Position numbers and translations under genes: made by a program | From: SH-MAG3 sp036374995 | GTDB lineage: Bacteria > Gemmatimonadota > Gemmatimonadetes > Longimicrobiales > RSA9 | Length of the DNA stretch: 64,000 bases | Assembly (NCBI GenBank): GCA_036374995.1 | Contig: DASUSS010000007.1 | Coordinates: 20,399-84,398, forward strand | Direction: 5' to 3' | Notes under the pieces: model-generated | Told to the model about the DNA's origin: nothing | The model's database searches: none | What the model saw: only the letters and a program-made list of their open reading frames with translations | Part shown: positions 7,814-15,930 of the stretch, in pieces | How positions within the stretch are numbered: the stretch's first letter is position 1 | How the letters are laid out: each line of letters opens with the position of its first letter

Positions 7814-8544
7814 TGGAGCAGGAGCGGGGTATCCGTCTCCAGAAGTACCTGGCGCAGGCCGGCGTCGCGTCGCGGCGGGCGTGCGAGGCGCTGATCACCG
7901 CCGGCCGCGTCAGCATCAATGGCAGGGTCGCGTCCGAGCTGGGTGTGCGTGTGCAGCCGGGCGATGACGTGCGGGTGGATGGGCGGAGGATCCGCCCGGC
8001 GGCCGCGCAGTGGTATGCGCTGCACAAGCCGCGCGGTTACCTGAGCACGCGCAGCGATCCGGAAGGACGGCGCACGCTGTACGAGCTGATGCCGCCGCCG
8101 ATGCGGCGGCTGTTTTACGTAGGGCGGCTCGATTTCGACAGCGAAGGTCTAGTCCTGCTGACGAACGACGGCGATACGGCACACCGGCTGCTGCATCCGC
8201 GGTACGGTGTCGACCGGGAGTACGATGTCGAGCTGGATGCCGCGATCGATGATGCGGCACTGGAGCAGCTGCGGCGCGGCGTGCAGCTGGAGGATGGCCG
8301 GGCCCGGGCGCGTTCGGTGAGGCGGAAGGGCGGGCAGCGTGTGGTGCTCACGCTGCGCGAGGGTCGCAAGCGCGAGGTGCGGCGCATGTTCGCCGAGCTG
8401 GGTTACCAGGTGCGTCGGCTGCGCCGGGTCCGATACGGTCCCATACGACTCGGTCGGCTCGGCTCGGGCGAGTGGCGTGCGCTCGAGCCACGCGAGATGG
8501 ACGCGCTGCGACGTCTCGCCCGCGCCGGCGATCAGGACGACTGA
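7813..8544 (+). CDS. rluB: rRNA pseudouridine synthase, RsuA/RluB family
   Basis: The 243-residue protein has an N-terminal S4 RNA-binding domain (IRLQKYLAQAGVASRRACEALI, residues 6-27) followed by the pseudouridine synthase catalytic block with YVGRLDFDSEGLVLLTNDG (residues 98-116) containing the catalytic Asp. RluB modifies 23S rRNA uridine 2605 (E. coli numbering), while RsuA modifies 16S rRNA; the scpA-scpB-rluB order seen in many bacteria favours RluB. The ATG overlaps the scpB stop by one base. Confidence 0.92.
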   Translation: MEQERGIRLQKYLAQAGVASRRACEALITAGRVSINGRVASELGVRVQPGDDVRVDGRRIRPAAAQWYALHKPRGYLSTRSDPEGRRTLYELMPPPMRRLFYVGRLDFDSEGLVLLTNDGDTAHRLLHPRYGVDREYDVELDAAIDDAALEQLRRGVQLEDGRARARSVRRKGGQRVVLTLREGRKREVRRMFAELGYQVRRLRRVRYGPIRLGRLGSGEWRALEPREMDALRRLARAGDQDD

Positions 8545-8557
8545 ATTCGATGACATC

Positions 8558-10210
8558 ATGGATATAGACGGCAACACCGTGCTCATCCTGGGCGGGTCCG
8601 GCCTGGTCGGGATGGCGGTCGCCCGGGAGCTGCTGCAGCACGCACCGGCCCGGCTCGTGATCAGCGGCCTGACGCGCGCGGAGGCCGAGGGCGCGATCGC
8701 CGAGCTCCAGGATGAGCCCGGTCTGGACGGGACGCAGCTCGAGCCGGCCTGGGGTGACCTGTTCCAGACGGACGTGCTGCGCGAGCGCGCGCGTGCCGAC
8801 GTCCTGGCCGACCGAGCAGCACGCGCACAGCTGCTCGATGACCTCTACGGCGAGCTGACGGAGGATGTGGTGGCGCGGTCCGCGCTCGGCGCGCTGATCG
8901 CCCGCACCCGGCCGGACATCGTCATCGACTGCATCAATACGGCCACGGCATTCGCGTATCAGAACGTGTTCGACAGCGCGGCGAACCTGCGCGCGCTCGG
9001 CAATGCCGGTACCGTGACGGCCGAGGTGATCGAGGAGCATCTCGCCACGCTCTACCTGCCGCAGCTGATCCGTCACGTGCAGATCATGCTGGAGGCGATG
9101 CGCCGCGCGGGCACGGGCTTCTACATCAAGGTCGGAACCGCAGGCACCGGCGGCATGGGCCTCAACATCCCGTTCACGCACTCGGAGGAGCGGCCGAGCC
9201 GGATGCTGCTTGCGAAATCCGGCGTCGCCGGTGCGCACACGCTGCTGCTCTACCTCATGGCACGCACGCCGGGCGCGCCGGCGGTCAAGGAGATCAAGCC
9301 GACGGCGGCCATCAGCTGGAAGCGGATCGAGTACGGCGAGATCCGCCGCCGGGGCCGCGTGATTCGTCGCATCGATGCGTCTGCGCCGCTGCCGCTCGAG
9401 CATGCATTCACCGGGCAGCCGGACTACCGCGAGCTGGATGCAGCGCTCACCGGCGTGTTCATCGATGCGGGCGAGAACGGGCTCTTCAGCATGGGGGAGT
9501 TCGAGACGCTCACGGCGCTCGGGCTGATGGAGTTCATCACGCCGGAGGAGATCGCCACGAACGTGGTGCGCGAGATCCGCGGGCATCCGACCGGCCGGGA
9601 CATCGTCGGCGCACTGGACGCCGCGACGTCCGGCCCCACGTATCGTGCCGGCGTCCTGCGCGAGGTCGCGCTCGATCGCATGGCCTCCCTGGAGCGCGAG
9701 CACGGTGTCGAGGCCGTCGCCTACGAGATGCTCGGACCGCCGCGCCTCTCCAAGCTCCTGTTCGAGAGCGCCATCCTCGCCCGGCTCCTCGCCGGTCTCG
9801 GCGATGTCGCCGAGCTGGATCCGGATCGCACGGCGCGCGCTGCGCACGATCTTCTCAACGACGACACGGATCTGCGCAGCCGCATCCTCACGATCGGCCT
9901 GCCGATCCTGCTGCCGGATGGCGCCAGCCTGCTGCGCGGGCCGGACGTGAAGATCACGCCCGAAGCAGGTCAACCATCGACCGATGCACGTCTTGCGGAC
10001 GCCGGCTGGGTGGACCTTCGGCCCGCGAACTGGCGTAAATGGAGTGAGCGGGCGCGATGCATGCTCCAGGAGCTGGGCACGCGGCCCGGACCCGAGCACG
10101 GCTCGCGCTCCGACCGCGAGCCGGCCGATCGAGGCGTCGCGATCCGGCCGGGTCGGATGGCCGCGTGGGTATTCCGCTACGAGGATCGCGGAGAGCGTAA
10201 CAAGCGCTGA
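8558..10210 (+). CDS. Rossmann-fold NAD(P)-binding protein of unknown function
   Basis: I do not recognise a specific family for this 550-residue protein. Its first 30 residues form a beta-alpha-beta with GGSGLVG (about residues 11-17), the dinucleotide-binding motif of short-chain dehydrogenase or saccharopine-dehydrogenase-like proteins. The body includes DIVIDCINTATAFAYQNVF and a glycine-rich FYIKVGTAGTGGMGLNIPFTHSEERPS. The last 50 residues are Arg/Pro-rich. There is no signal peptide or clear transmembrane helix. It follows rluB by 13 bp and precedes moxR by 48 bp, so it may be co-transcribed with either. An oxidoreductase or epimerase-like role is inference from the fold only; the reaction is unknown. 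Confidence 0.7.
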   Translation: MDIDGNTVLILGGSGLVGMAVARELLQHAPARLVISGLTRAEAEGAIAELQDEPGLDGTQLEPAWGDLFQTDVLRERARADVLADRAARAQLLDDLYGELTEDVVARSALGALIARTRPDIVIDCINTATAFAYQNVFDSAANLRALGNAGTVTAEVIEEHLATLYLPQLIRHVQIMLEAMRRAGTGFYIKVGTAGTGGMGLNIPFTHSEERPSRMLLAKSGVAGAHTLLLYLMARTPGAPAVKEIKPTAAISWKRIEYGEIRRRGRVIRRIDASAPLPLEHAFTGQPDYRELDAALTGVFIDAGENGLFSMGEFETLTALGLMEFITPEEIATNVVREIRGHPTGRDIVGALDAATSGPTYRAGVLREVALDRMASLEREHGVEAVAYEMLGPPRLSKLLFESAILARLLAGLGDVAELDPDRTARAAHDLLNDDTDLRSRILTIGLPILLPDGASLLRGPDVKITPEAGQPSTDARLADAGWVDLRPANWRKWSERARCMLQELGTRPGPEHGSRSDREPADRGVAIRPGRMAAWVFRYEDRGERNKR

Positions 10211-10258
10211 GCCGTCCACCCTGTCGGCCGGCGCAACACCCGAATACGGAGGGGGCCG

Positions 10259-11242
10259 TTGGTGGAAGGAACGGTGACGACGACACCGGCCGCGGGGCGC
10301 GAGCTGGCGCAGCGCATCCGCGCGGAGCTGCACAAGCGGGTCGTCGGTCAGGAGGCGATGATCGAGCGGCTGCTGATCGGTCTGCTGACCGGCGGTCACG
10401 TGCTGCTCGAGGGCGTTCCCGGCCTCGCCAAGACCCTCACGGTGCGCTCGCTCGCGGACGCGATGTCCGCCTCCTTCGAGCGCATCCAGTTCACACCCGA
10501 CCTGCTGCCTGCCGACGTGGTCGGCACGATGATCTACAACCAGCGCACGGGCGACTTCTCGGCCCGGCGCGGACCCATCTTCGCCAATATCGTGCTCGCC
10601 GACGAGATCAACCGCGCGCCGCCGAAGGTGCAGTCGGCACTGCTCGAGGCGATGCAGGAGCATCAGGTCACGCTGGGCGGCGAGACGTTCGCGCTGCCGA
10701 AGCCGTTCCTCGTGCTCGCGACCCAGACCCCGATCGAGCAGGAAGGCACCTATCCGCTGCCGGAGGCGCAGGTCGACCGCTTCATGCTGAAGCTGCGCAT
10801 CGGCTACCCGGAGAAGACGGACGAGAAGGAGATCATGCGCCGCATGGCGGGCCGCGAGCCCGTCGCGCTCGAGCAGGTGGCCACGACGGAGCAGATCCTG
10901 AACGCGCGTCACGAGATCCTCGGTGTCTACATGGATGAGAAGATCGAGGACTACATCGTCTCGATCGTGCATGCGACGCGCGAGCCGGGCGATTACGGTC
11001 TCGGCAGCATGGCCCCGCTCATCCAGTACGGCGCCTCGCCGCGCGCGAGCATATACCTCGCCGTATGTGCGCGGGCGCAGGCGTATCTGCAGGGCAGGGG
11101 CTACGTGCTGCCCGATGACGTGAAGGCCGTCGGCCCCGACGTGCTGCGTCACCGCATCATCACGAGCTTCGAGGCGGAGGCGGAGGAAGTGACGTCCGAC
11201 GACATCGTGACCCGCGTCTTCGCGGCGGTCGAAGTGCCGTGA
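10259..11242 (+). CDS. moxR: MoxR-family AAA+ ATPase
   Basis: MoxR ATPases act as chaperones for von Willebrand factor A proteins encoded beside them. The product (about 327 residues) shows Walker A EGVPGLAKTLT (about 50-60), Walker B NIVLADEINRAPPKVQ (about 108-124), sensor-1 LVLATQTPIEQEGTYPLPEAQ and the RFMLKLRIGYP block, a full match to the family. The start is TTG at 10259 or GTG at 10262, both behind a GGAGGGGG Shine-Dalgarno. It opens the Bat operon, and its stop overlaps the next gene by four bases. Confidence 0.95.
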   Translation: MVEGTVTTTPAAGRELAQRIRAELHKRVVGQEAMIERLLIGLLTGGHVLLEGVPGLAKTLTVRSLADAMSASFERIQFTPDLLPADVVGTMIYNQRTGDFSARRGPIFANIVLADEINRAPPKVQSALLEAMQEHQVTLGGETFALPKPFLVLATQTPIEQEGTYPLPEAQVDRFMLKLRIGYPEKTDEKEIMRRMAGREPVALEQVATTEQILNARHEILGVYMDEKIEDYIVSIVHATREPGDYGLGSMAPLIQYGASPRASIYLAVCARAQAYLQGRGYVLPDDVKAVGPDVLRHRIITSFEAEAEEVTSDDIVTRVFAAVEVP

Positions 11243-12198
11243 TCCGGCTCCTGCGTCGCGCGCCCGAACCGCCGCCGGAGCAGACGGCTCCCGCAACGCG
11301 CGACATCCTGCGCCAGGTGCGGCAGATCGAGTTGCGCACGCGCGGTCTCGTGACGTCGATCTTCAGCGGCGAGTACCAGAGCGTGTTCCGCGGGCAGGGC
11401 ATGGAGTTCTCCGAGGTGCGCGAGTACGAGCCGGGCGATGACGTGCGCAACATCGACTGGAACGTGACGGCGCGCACCGGCCATCCCTACGTGAAGAAGC
11501 ACGTGGAGGAGCGCGAGCTCACGGTGCTGCTCGTGGTGGACCTGTCGGGCTCGGAGCAGTTCGGCACGCGCGGCCGCTTCAAGGCGGAGCTGGCCGCCGA
11601 GCTGGCGGCCGTGCTCGCACTCTCGGCGGTCCGCAACAACGACCGTGTCGGCCTGCTCATCTTCAGCGATCACGTGGAGCATGTCGTGCCGCCGCGCAAG
11701 GGACGGCGCCACGCGCTGCGTCTGGTGCGCGACCTGCTCGCGTTCCGGCCACGCGGGCGCGGCACGGACATCCCGGGCGCGCTCGACTATGCCGCGCGGC
11801 TGCTCGCGCACCGCGGCATCATCTTCCTGCTCAGCGATTTCGCCATGCGCAGCGACGGCGACGGCGCCGAGCGCGCGCGCTGGGAGAAGACCCTGCGACT
11901 CGTCTCCCGCCGACACGACGTCGTGGGCGTGTCCATCTCCGATCCGGCCGAGCTCGATCTGCCCGACGTCGGCGTCGTCGCGCTCGAGGACCCCGAGTCC
12001 GGCGAGCTCACGTGGATCGACACATCGCGCGCCGAGATGCACGACCTGTTCGGCGCGTTGCTCGCGCGTGAGCGTGCGGAGACGAGACGCCTGTTCCGCC
12101 GTCTGGGTGTGGACGAGATCGAGGTCCGCACGAACGAGGCGTATGTCCGCCCGCTGCTGGCCTTCTTCCGGCGCCGCGAGCGCCAGCGCAGCCGATGA
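11239..12198 (+). CDS. DUF58 domain protein (vWA-like) of the Bat operon
   Basis: The 319-residue protein has the DUF58 signature FRGQGMEFSEVREYEPGDDVR followed by IDWNVTARTG (about residues 49-80), then a vWA-like fold with VVDLSGSEQFG (about 99-109), which retains a partial MIDAS. DUF58 proteins are invariably encoded with MoxR and are thought to bind it. There is no signal peptide, so it is probably cytoplasmic or peripheral. The GTG start overlaps the moxR stop, and the gene overlaps its downstream neighbour by four bases. Confidence 0.9.
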   Translation: MIRLLRRAPEPPPEQTAPATRDILRQVRQIELRTRGLVTSIFSGEYQSVFRGQGMEFSEVREYEPGDDVRNIDWNVTARTGHPYVKKHVEERELTVLLVVDLSGSEQFGTRGRFKAELAAELAAVLALSAVRNNDRVGLLIFSDHVEHVVPPRKGRRHALRLVRDLLAFRPRGRGTDIPGALDYAARLLAHRGIIFLLSDFAMRSDGDGAERARWEKTLRLVSRRHDVVGVSISDPAELDLPDVGVVALEDPESGELTWIDTSRAEMHDLFGALLARERAETRRLFRRLGVDEIEVRTNEAYVRPLLAFFRRRERQRSR

Positions 12199-13118
12199 GA
12201 GCCGCCGTCGCTCTGCTCCTGCTCGTACTGGCTGCGCCGGCCGCCCGTGCCCAGCGCCCGCAGGCGGCGGTCGTGCCCGAGTCGATCCGCGTCGGTGACG
12301 TGTTCCACGCGGCCGTGAGAATGCCGCTGCCGGCAGGGACCCGACTCGCCGTGCCGGACTCGCTGGCGCTGGTCGAGGATGTCGAGCAGGCCGGCGCGCG
12401 CGAAGTACGCATCGACTCTGCGGGCGCGGCGCGCCACGCGACCGTTCTCTATCCGCTCGCTGCATGGCGGCCCGGGAGCTACCAGCTTCCCGACCTCCAG
12501 CTCCGCGTGATTCACGCTGCCGGAGACTCCGTGCTGACGGTATCCCTGCCGGCATTCGAGGTGACTTCGGTGCTGCCGGCCGATACGGCGGGGATCGAGC
12601 CGAAGCCGGCGAAGGACGTGCTCGGAGCGAACCGGCTGTGGTGGCCGATCCTCCTCGCACTGCTGCTCGCCGCCATCATCGCGACGCTGCTCTACATCTG
12701 GTGGCGGCGCCGGCGCGGCGCCGAAGAACCCGTAGTCTTCACGCCGGGCGTGCCCCCGCGGGACGCCGCGCTCGCCCGGCTGGACGCACTGCGTCGCGAG
12801 GGGTTGATCGAGCGAGGTGAGCTCAGAGAGCTCTACGAGCGTCTGACGGAAACGCTGCGCCATTTCGTCGCCGCCGTCGAGCCGCGCTGGAGCGTGGACC
12901 TCACGACGTCGGAGCTTGCTGCACGGATGCGCTCGGAAGTGGACATCACCGATGCGCTCGAGCTGACGCGGATTCTGGGCGAGGCGGATCTCGTGAAGTT
13001 TGCGCGGGCCGAGACGACCCGCGACAACGCGCGCCGCGATCTCGAAGCCGCGCGCGCCTGGGTCGAGCGCTTCGCCGCCGCCGAACCCGAGCTACCGGAC
13101 GAGCAGAGGGCCGCATGA
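12195..13118 (+). CDS. Membrane-anchored Bat operon protein (DUF4381/BatD-C-like)
   Basis: The 307-residue product starts with a signal peptide (about residues 1-19, ending ARA), then a beta-rich periplasmic region of about 120 residues, one transmembrane helix (about 148-168, LWWPILLALLLAAIIATLLYIWW) and a cytoplasmic helical domain. This is the layout of the small BatD-related proteins between DUF58 and BatA in Bat operons. It probably forms part of the envelope-spanning Bat complex. It shares four-base overlaps on both sides. No catalytic motif is visible. Confidence 0.75.
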   Translation: MRAAVALLLLVLAAPAARAQRPQAAVVPESIRVGDVFHAAVRMPLPAGTRLAVPDSLALVEDVEQAGAREVRIDSAGAARHATVLYPLAAWRPGSYQLPDLQLRVIHAAGDSVLTVSLPAFEVTSVLPADTAGIEPKPAKDVLGANRLWWPILLALLLAAIIATLLYIWWRRRRGAEEPVVFTPGVPPRDAALARLDALRREGLIERGELRELYERLTETLRHFVAAVEPRWSVDLTTSELAARMRSEVDITDALELTRILGEADLVKFARAETTRDNARRDLEAARAWVERFAAAEPELPDEQRAA

Positions 13119-14134
13119 GCTTCGGATTCGGCAATCCGTGGGCGCTGCTGCTGCTGCTCGCCATCCCGCTCTACCTGTGGCTCACCCGCGGAGCGCGGCC
13201 GGGCACGCTCACGTTCTCGCGTGCGGGTCTGCTGGGGAAGATCGCCCCCCGCAGTGCTCGCGTTCTCGCCATCATCCCGGGGTGGCTGCGCGCACTCGCG
13301 TTCGCCGCGCTCGTCATTGCCATTGCGACGCCGCGTACCGGCGCATCGGTCGTGGATGTGGATGCGGACGGCATTGCGATCGCGCTCGTGGTCGACATCT
13401 CGAGCTCGATGCTCGCCGAGGACATGTCGGTCGAGGATGACGAGGGGCGCCGACGGGCGCGCAATCGCCTCGCCGCCGCGAAGGAGACGGTCGCCGCTTT
13501 CGTGCGCGGCCGCGAGTACGACCGGATCGGCCTCGTCGCATTCGCGGGCGAGGCGCTGACGCAGGTGCCGATCACGATCGACTACCCGGTCATCTATCAG
13601 GCGCTCGAACAGCTCCAGGCGGGCACCGGGATGCTCGAGGATGGAACCGCGATCGGCACCGCGATCGCGACGGCCGCGAACCGGCTGCGCCGCGCGCCCG
13701 GTGAGTCCCGCGTCATGATCCTCATGACGGACGGCGAGAACAACCGTGGCGACATCGATCCCGTCACCGCAGCGCAGGCCGCGGCCGCATTCGACATCAA
13801 GGTCTACACGATCGGCGTCGGCAGTGATGGCGTCGCGCCGATTCCGATCGCGACGGGTCCGTTCGGCGTGCAGTATGCCAGCCTGCCCGTGCATATCGAT
13901 GAGGACCTGCTGCGCGAGATCGCGTCGATCACGGGCGGCCAGTACTTCCGCGCGACGAACGAGGCCGCGCTGGACAGCATCTACGGCCGTATCGACCAGC
14001 TGGAGCGCACGCGCGTCGAGATCACCCGGTATGTGAACTACACGCCGCATTACCTGCCGCTGCTCGCGCTCGCCGCGCTGGCATTGCTGGGCGAGTGGAC
14101 TCTGCGTGCCAGCCGGTTCGGGAGGGTGCCATGA
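13115..14134 (+). CDS. batA: BatA, von Willebrand factor A membrane protein
   Basis: The 339-residue protein has N-terminal hydrophobic segments (about 8-24 and 52-70), a vWA domain with an intact MIDAS start VVDISSSMLAED (about 91-102) and MTDGENNRGD further on, and a C-terminal helix (about 310-328). Bat proteins were named for Bacteroides aerotolerance and are linked to oxidative or envelope stress resistance; their biochemistry is poorly defined. The ATG overlaps the upstream gene and the stop overlaps the next gene's ATG. Confidence 0.92.
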   Translation: MSFGFGNPWALLLLLAIPLYLWLTRGARPGTLTFSRAGLLGKIAPRSARVLAIIPGWLRALAFAALVIAIATPRTGASVVDVDADGIAIALVVDISSSMLAEDMSVEDDEGRRRARNRLAAAKETVAAFVRGREYDRIGLVAFAGEALTQVPITIDYPVIYQALEQLQAGTGMLEDGTAIGTAIATAANRLRRAPGESRVMILMTDGENNRGDIDPVTAAQAAAAFDIKVYTIGVGSDGVAPIPIATGPFGVQYASLPVHIDEDLLREIASITGGQYFRATNEAALDSIYGRIDQLERTRVEITRYVNYTPHYLPLLALAALALLGEWTLRASRFGRVP

Positions 14135-15930
14135 GCTTCGCCCGGCCCGACCTGCTGCCGCTCGCGCTGATCCTGCCGCTCCTGCTGGCACTCGCCGTCT
14201 GGTTGTATGCCCGGCGCAGACAGCGGATCGCGCGCGCGTTCAGCGACTCGCATCTGCTCGCACGCCTCGGCGGTGCCGGGCTGCTGCGCTTCCCGAAGGG
14301 CCGGCTGATTCTGCTGGCGGCGGCCGGCGCATCACTCGGAATGGCCGCAGCCGGTCCACGCTGGGGCTTCCGCACCGGCACCGGCCAGGCGCTGTCGATG
14401 AACGTCGTGATCGCCACGGACATCTCGAAATCCATGCTCGCACCCGACATCGAGCCGAACCGTCTGGAGCGCGCGCGGCTGTTCGCGCGGCGCATGCTCC
14501 GCGAGCTCGCAGGCGACCGGTTCGGTCTCGTCGTGTTCGCCGGCCGCGCCTACATCCTCTCCCCGCTCACGGTCGATCACAGCGCGCTCGAGCTGTACCT
14601 CGACGCGCTCGACCCGAACATGGTCAGTCAGGGTGGCTCGTCGCTCGCGGCCGCGATCGCCCAGGCCACCGACCTCGTGCGCGGCTCCGAGCTGACCGGT
14701 GGCGACCGCGCCGTGGTCCTGCTGAGCGACGGCGAGGCACTGGAGGAGATCGATGGCGTCGAGGCTGCCGCCGATCGAGCGGCACGAGCCGGCGTGCGCA
14801 TCATCACGATCGGCGTCGGCACCGCCGCCGGTGAGCGCGTGCCCGACATCGATCCCGCCACGGGCCAGGTGGTCGGCTACAAGCGGGACGAGGCGGGCCA
14901 GATCGTCATCTCGCGCCTCGACGAGAACCTGCTCCGCAGCGTGGCGGACCGCACGGGCGGCAGCTACGTCCGCCTGGACGATGCGGCCGCACTCTCGCGC
15001 GTCGTCAGTCAGCTGCGCGGCATGCAACGCGTCGTCGGTGACAGCACGCAGCGCGTCGAGGCGCGCGAGCGCTTCGCGATCTTTGCCGCGCTCGCGCTCC
15101 TGCTCATCGGTCTCGACCTGCTCCTGTTCGGCGGCCTGCGACGCACCGACGCGCCAGCTGCGGCCGGCGCCGCGCCGATCGTGCCGCCGGCCCGCCGCCC
15201 GCGACGCCGCGCCGCGGCCGCGGTCCTCGTGCTCCTGATCGCCGGCACCGGCTTCGGCATCGGTGATCTGGAAAAGGGGAACCGGCTGTATCGGGAAGGG
15301 AAGTACGAGGAGGCCGTGGCCGCGTATCAGCGGGTGGTCGAGAGCGGCGATGCGACCCCGCAGGTGCACTACAATCTCGGCACGGCGCTTCTCGCACTCG
15401 GGCGGATGCAGGAAGCGGATCACCACTTCCAGAGCGCGCTCCAGGGTGTGGATCCGGAGCTGCGCAAGCGCACGTTCTACAACATGGGCAACCGGTTCCT
15501 GCAGAGCGGGCGTGCGGAGGTGGATCCCCGGCAGCAGGGTGAGCTGCTGGACGCCGCGATCGAGGCGTACAAGCGTACTCTTCGCATCGATCCGGAGGAT
15601 GTCGATGCGAAGTGGAACCTCGAGCTGGCGTTGCGCGATCGTGAGGAGAACGAGCAGCGCCAGCAGAGCATGCCGCAGCGCCAGGATCAGCAGCAGCAGT
15701 CGGATGACGAAGGAGAACAGGACCAGCAGCAGTCCGGCGGCAGCGGCTCGAGCGAGTCGCAGTCGTCGTCAGGCGAGGGCCAGGACAGCGGCACGACCAT
15801 GGAGAACCGGCCGATGAGTCAGGAACAGGCGGACCGGATCCTGAGTGCGATCGAGCAGGACGAGCGCGAGCTGACGCGTGAGAAGCTGCGACGCGGCCAG
15901 CGTCGCATGCCGGTGCTGCGGGACTGGTAG
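14131..15930 (+). CDS. BatB-BatC fusion: vWA membrane protein with TPR domain
   Basis: The 599-residue protein begins with a BatB half: two N-terminal hydrophobic segments, a vWA domain with MIDAS ATDISKSMLAPD (about 94-105) and a helix at about 312-330. After an Arg-rich linker, a second hydrophobic stretch (about 353-370, AAAVLVLLIAGTGFG) leads into TPR repeats (GNRLYREGKYEEAVAAYQRV and later units) and a Gln/Ser-rich tail, the BatC organisation. In Bacteroidota batB and batC are separate genes; here the former BatC signal peptide is retained as an internal hydrophobic segment. The start at 14131 is at the batA junction; upstream in-frame codons belong to batA. Confidence 0.9.
   Translation: MSFARPDLLPLALILPLLLALAVWLYARRRQRIARAFSDSHLLARLGGAGLLRFPKGRLILLAAAGASLGMAAAGPRWGFRTGTGQALSMNVVIATDISKSMLAPDIEPNRLERARLFARRMLRELAGDRFGLVVFAGRAYILSPLTVDHSALELYLDALDPNMVSQGGSSLAAAIAQATDLVRGSELTGGDRAVVLLSDGEALEEIDGVEAAADRAARAGVRIITIGVGTAAGERVPDIDPATGQVVGYKRDEAGQIVISRLDENLLRSVADRTGGSYVRLDDAAALSRVVSQLRGMQRVVGDSTQRVEARERFAIFAALALLLIGLDLLLFGGLRRTDAPAAAGAAPIVPPARRPRRRAAAAVLVLLIAGTGFGIGDLEKGNRLYREGKYEEAVAAYQRVVESGDATPQVHYNLGTALLALGRMQEADHHFQSALQGVDPELRKRTFYNMGNRFLQSGRAEVDPRQQGELLDAAIEAYKRTLRIDPEDVDAKWNLELALRDREENEQRQQSMPQRQDQQQQSDDEGEQDQQQSGGSGSSESQSSSGEGQDSGTTMENRPMSQEQADRILSAIEQDERELTREKLRRGQRRMPVLRDW

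Noticed and set aside
8348..11296. 982-codon open frame on the minus strand opposite the Rossmann gene and moxR
   Set aside because: It is an antisense shadow of GC-rich coding DNA with His/Arg/Asp-rich nonsense composition.
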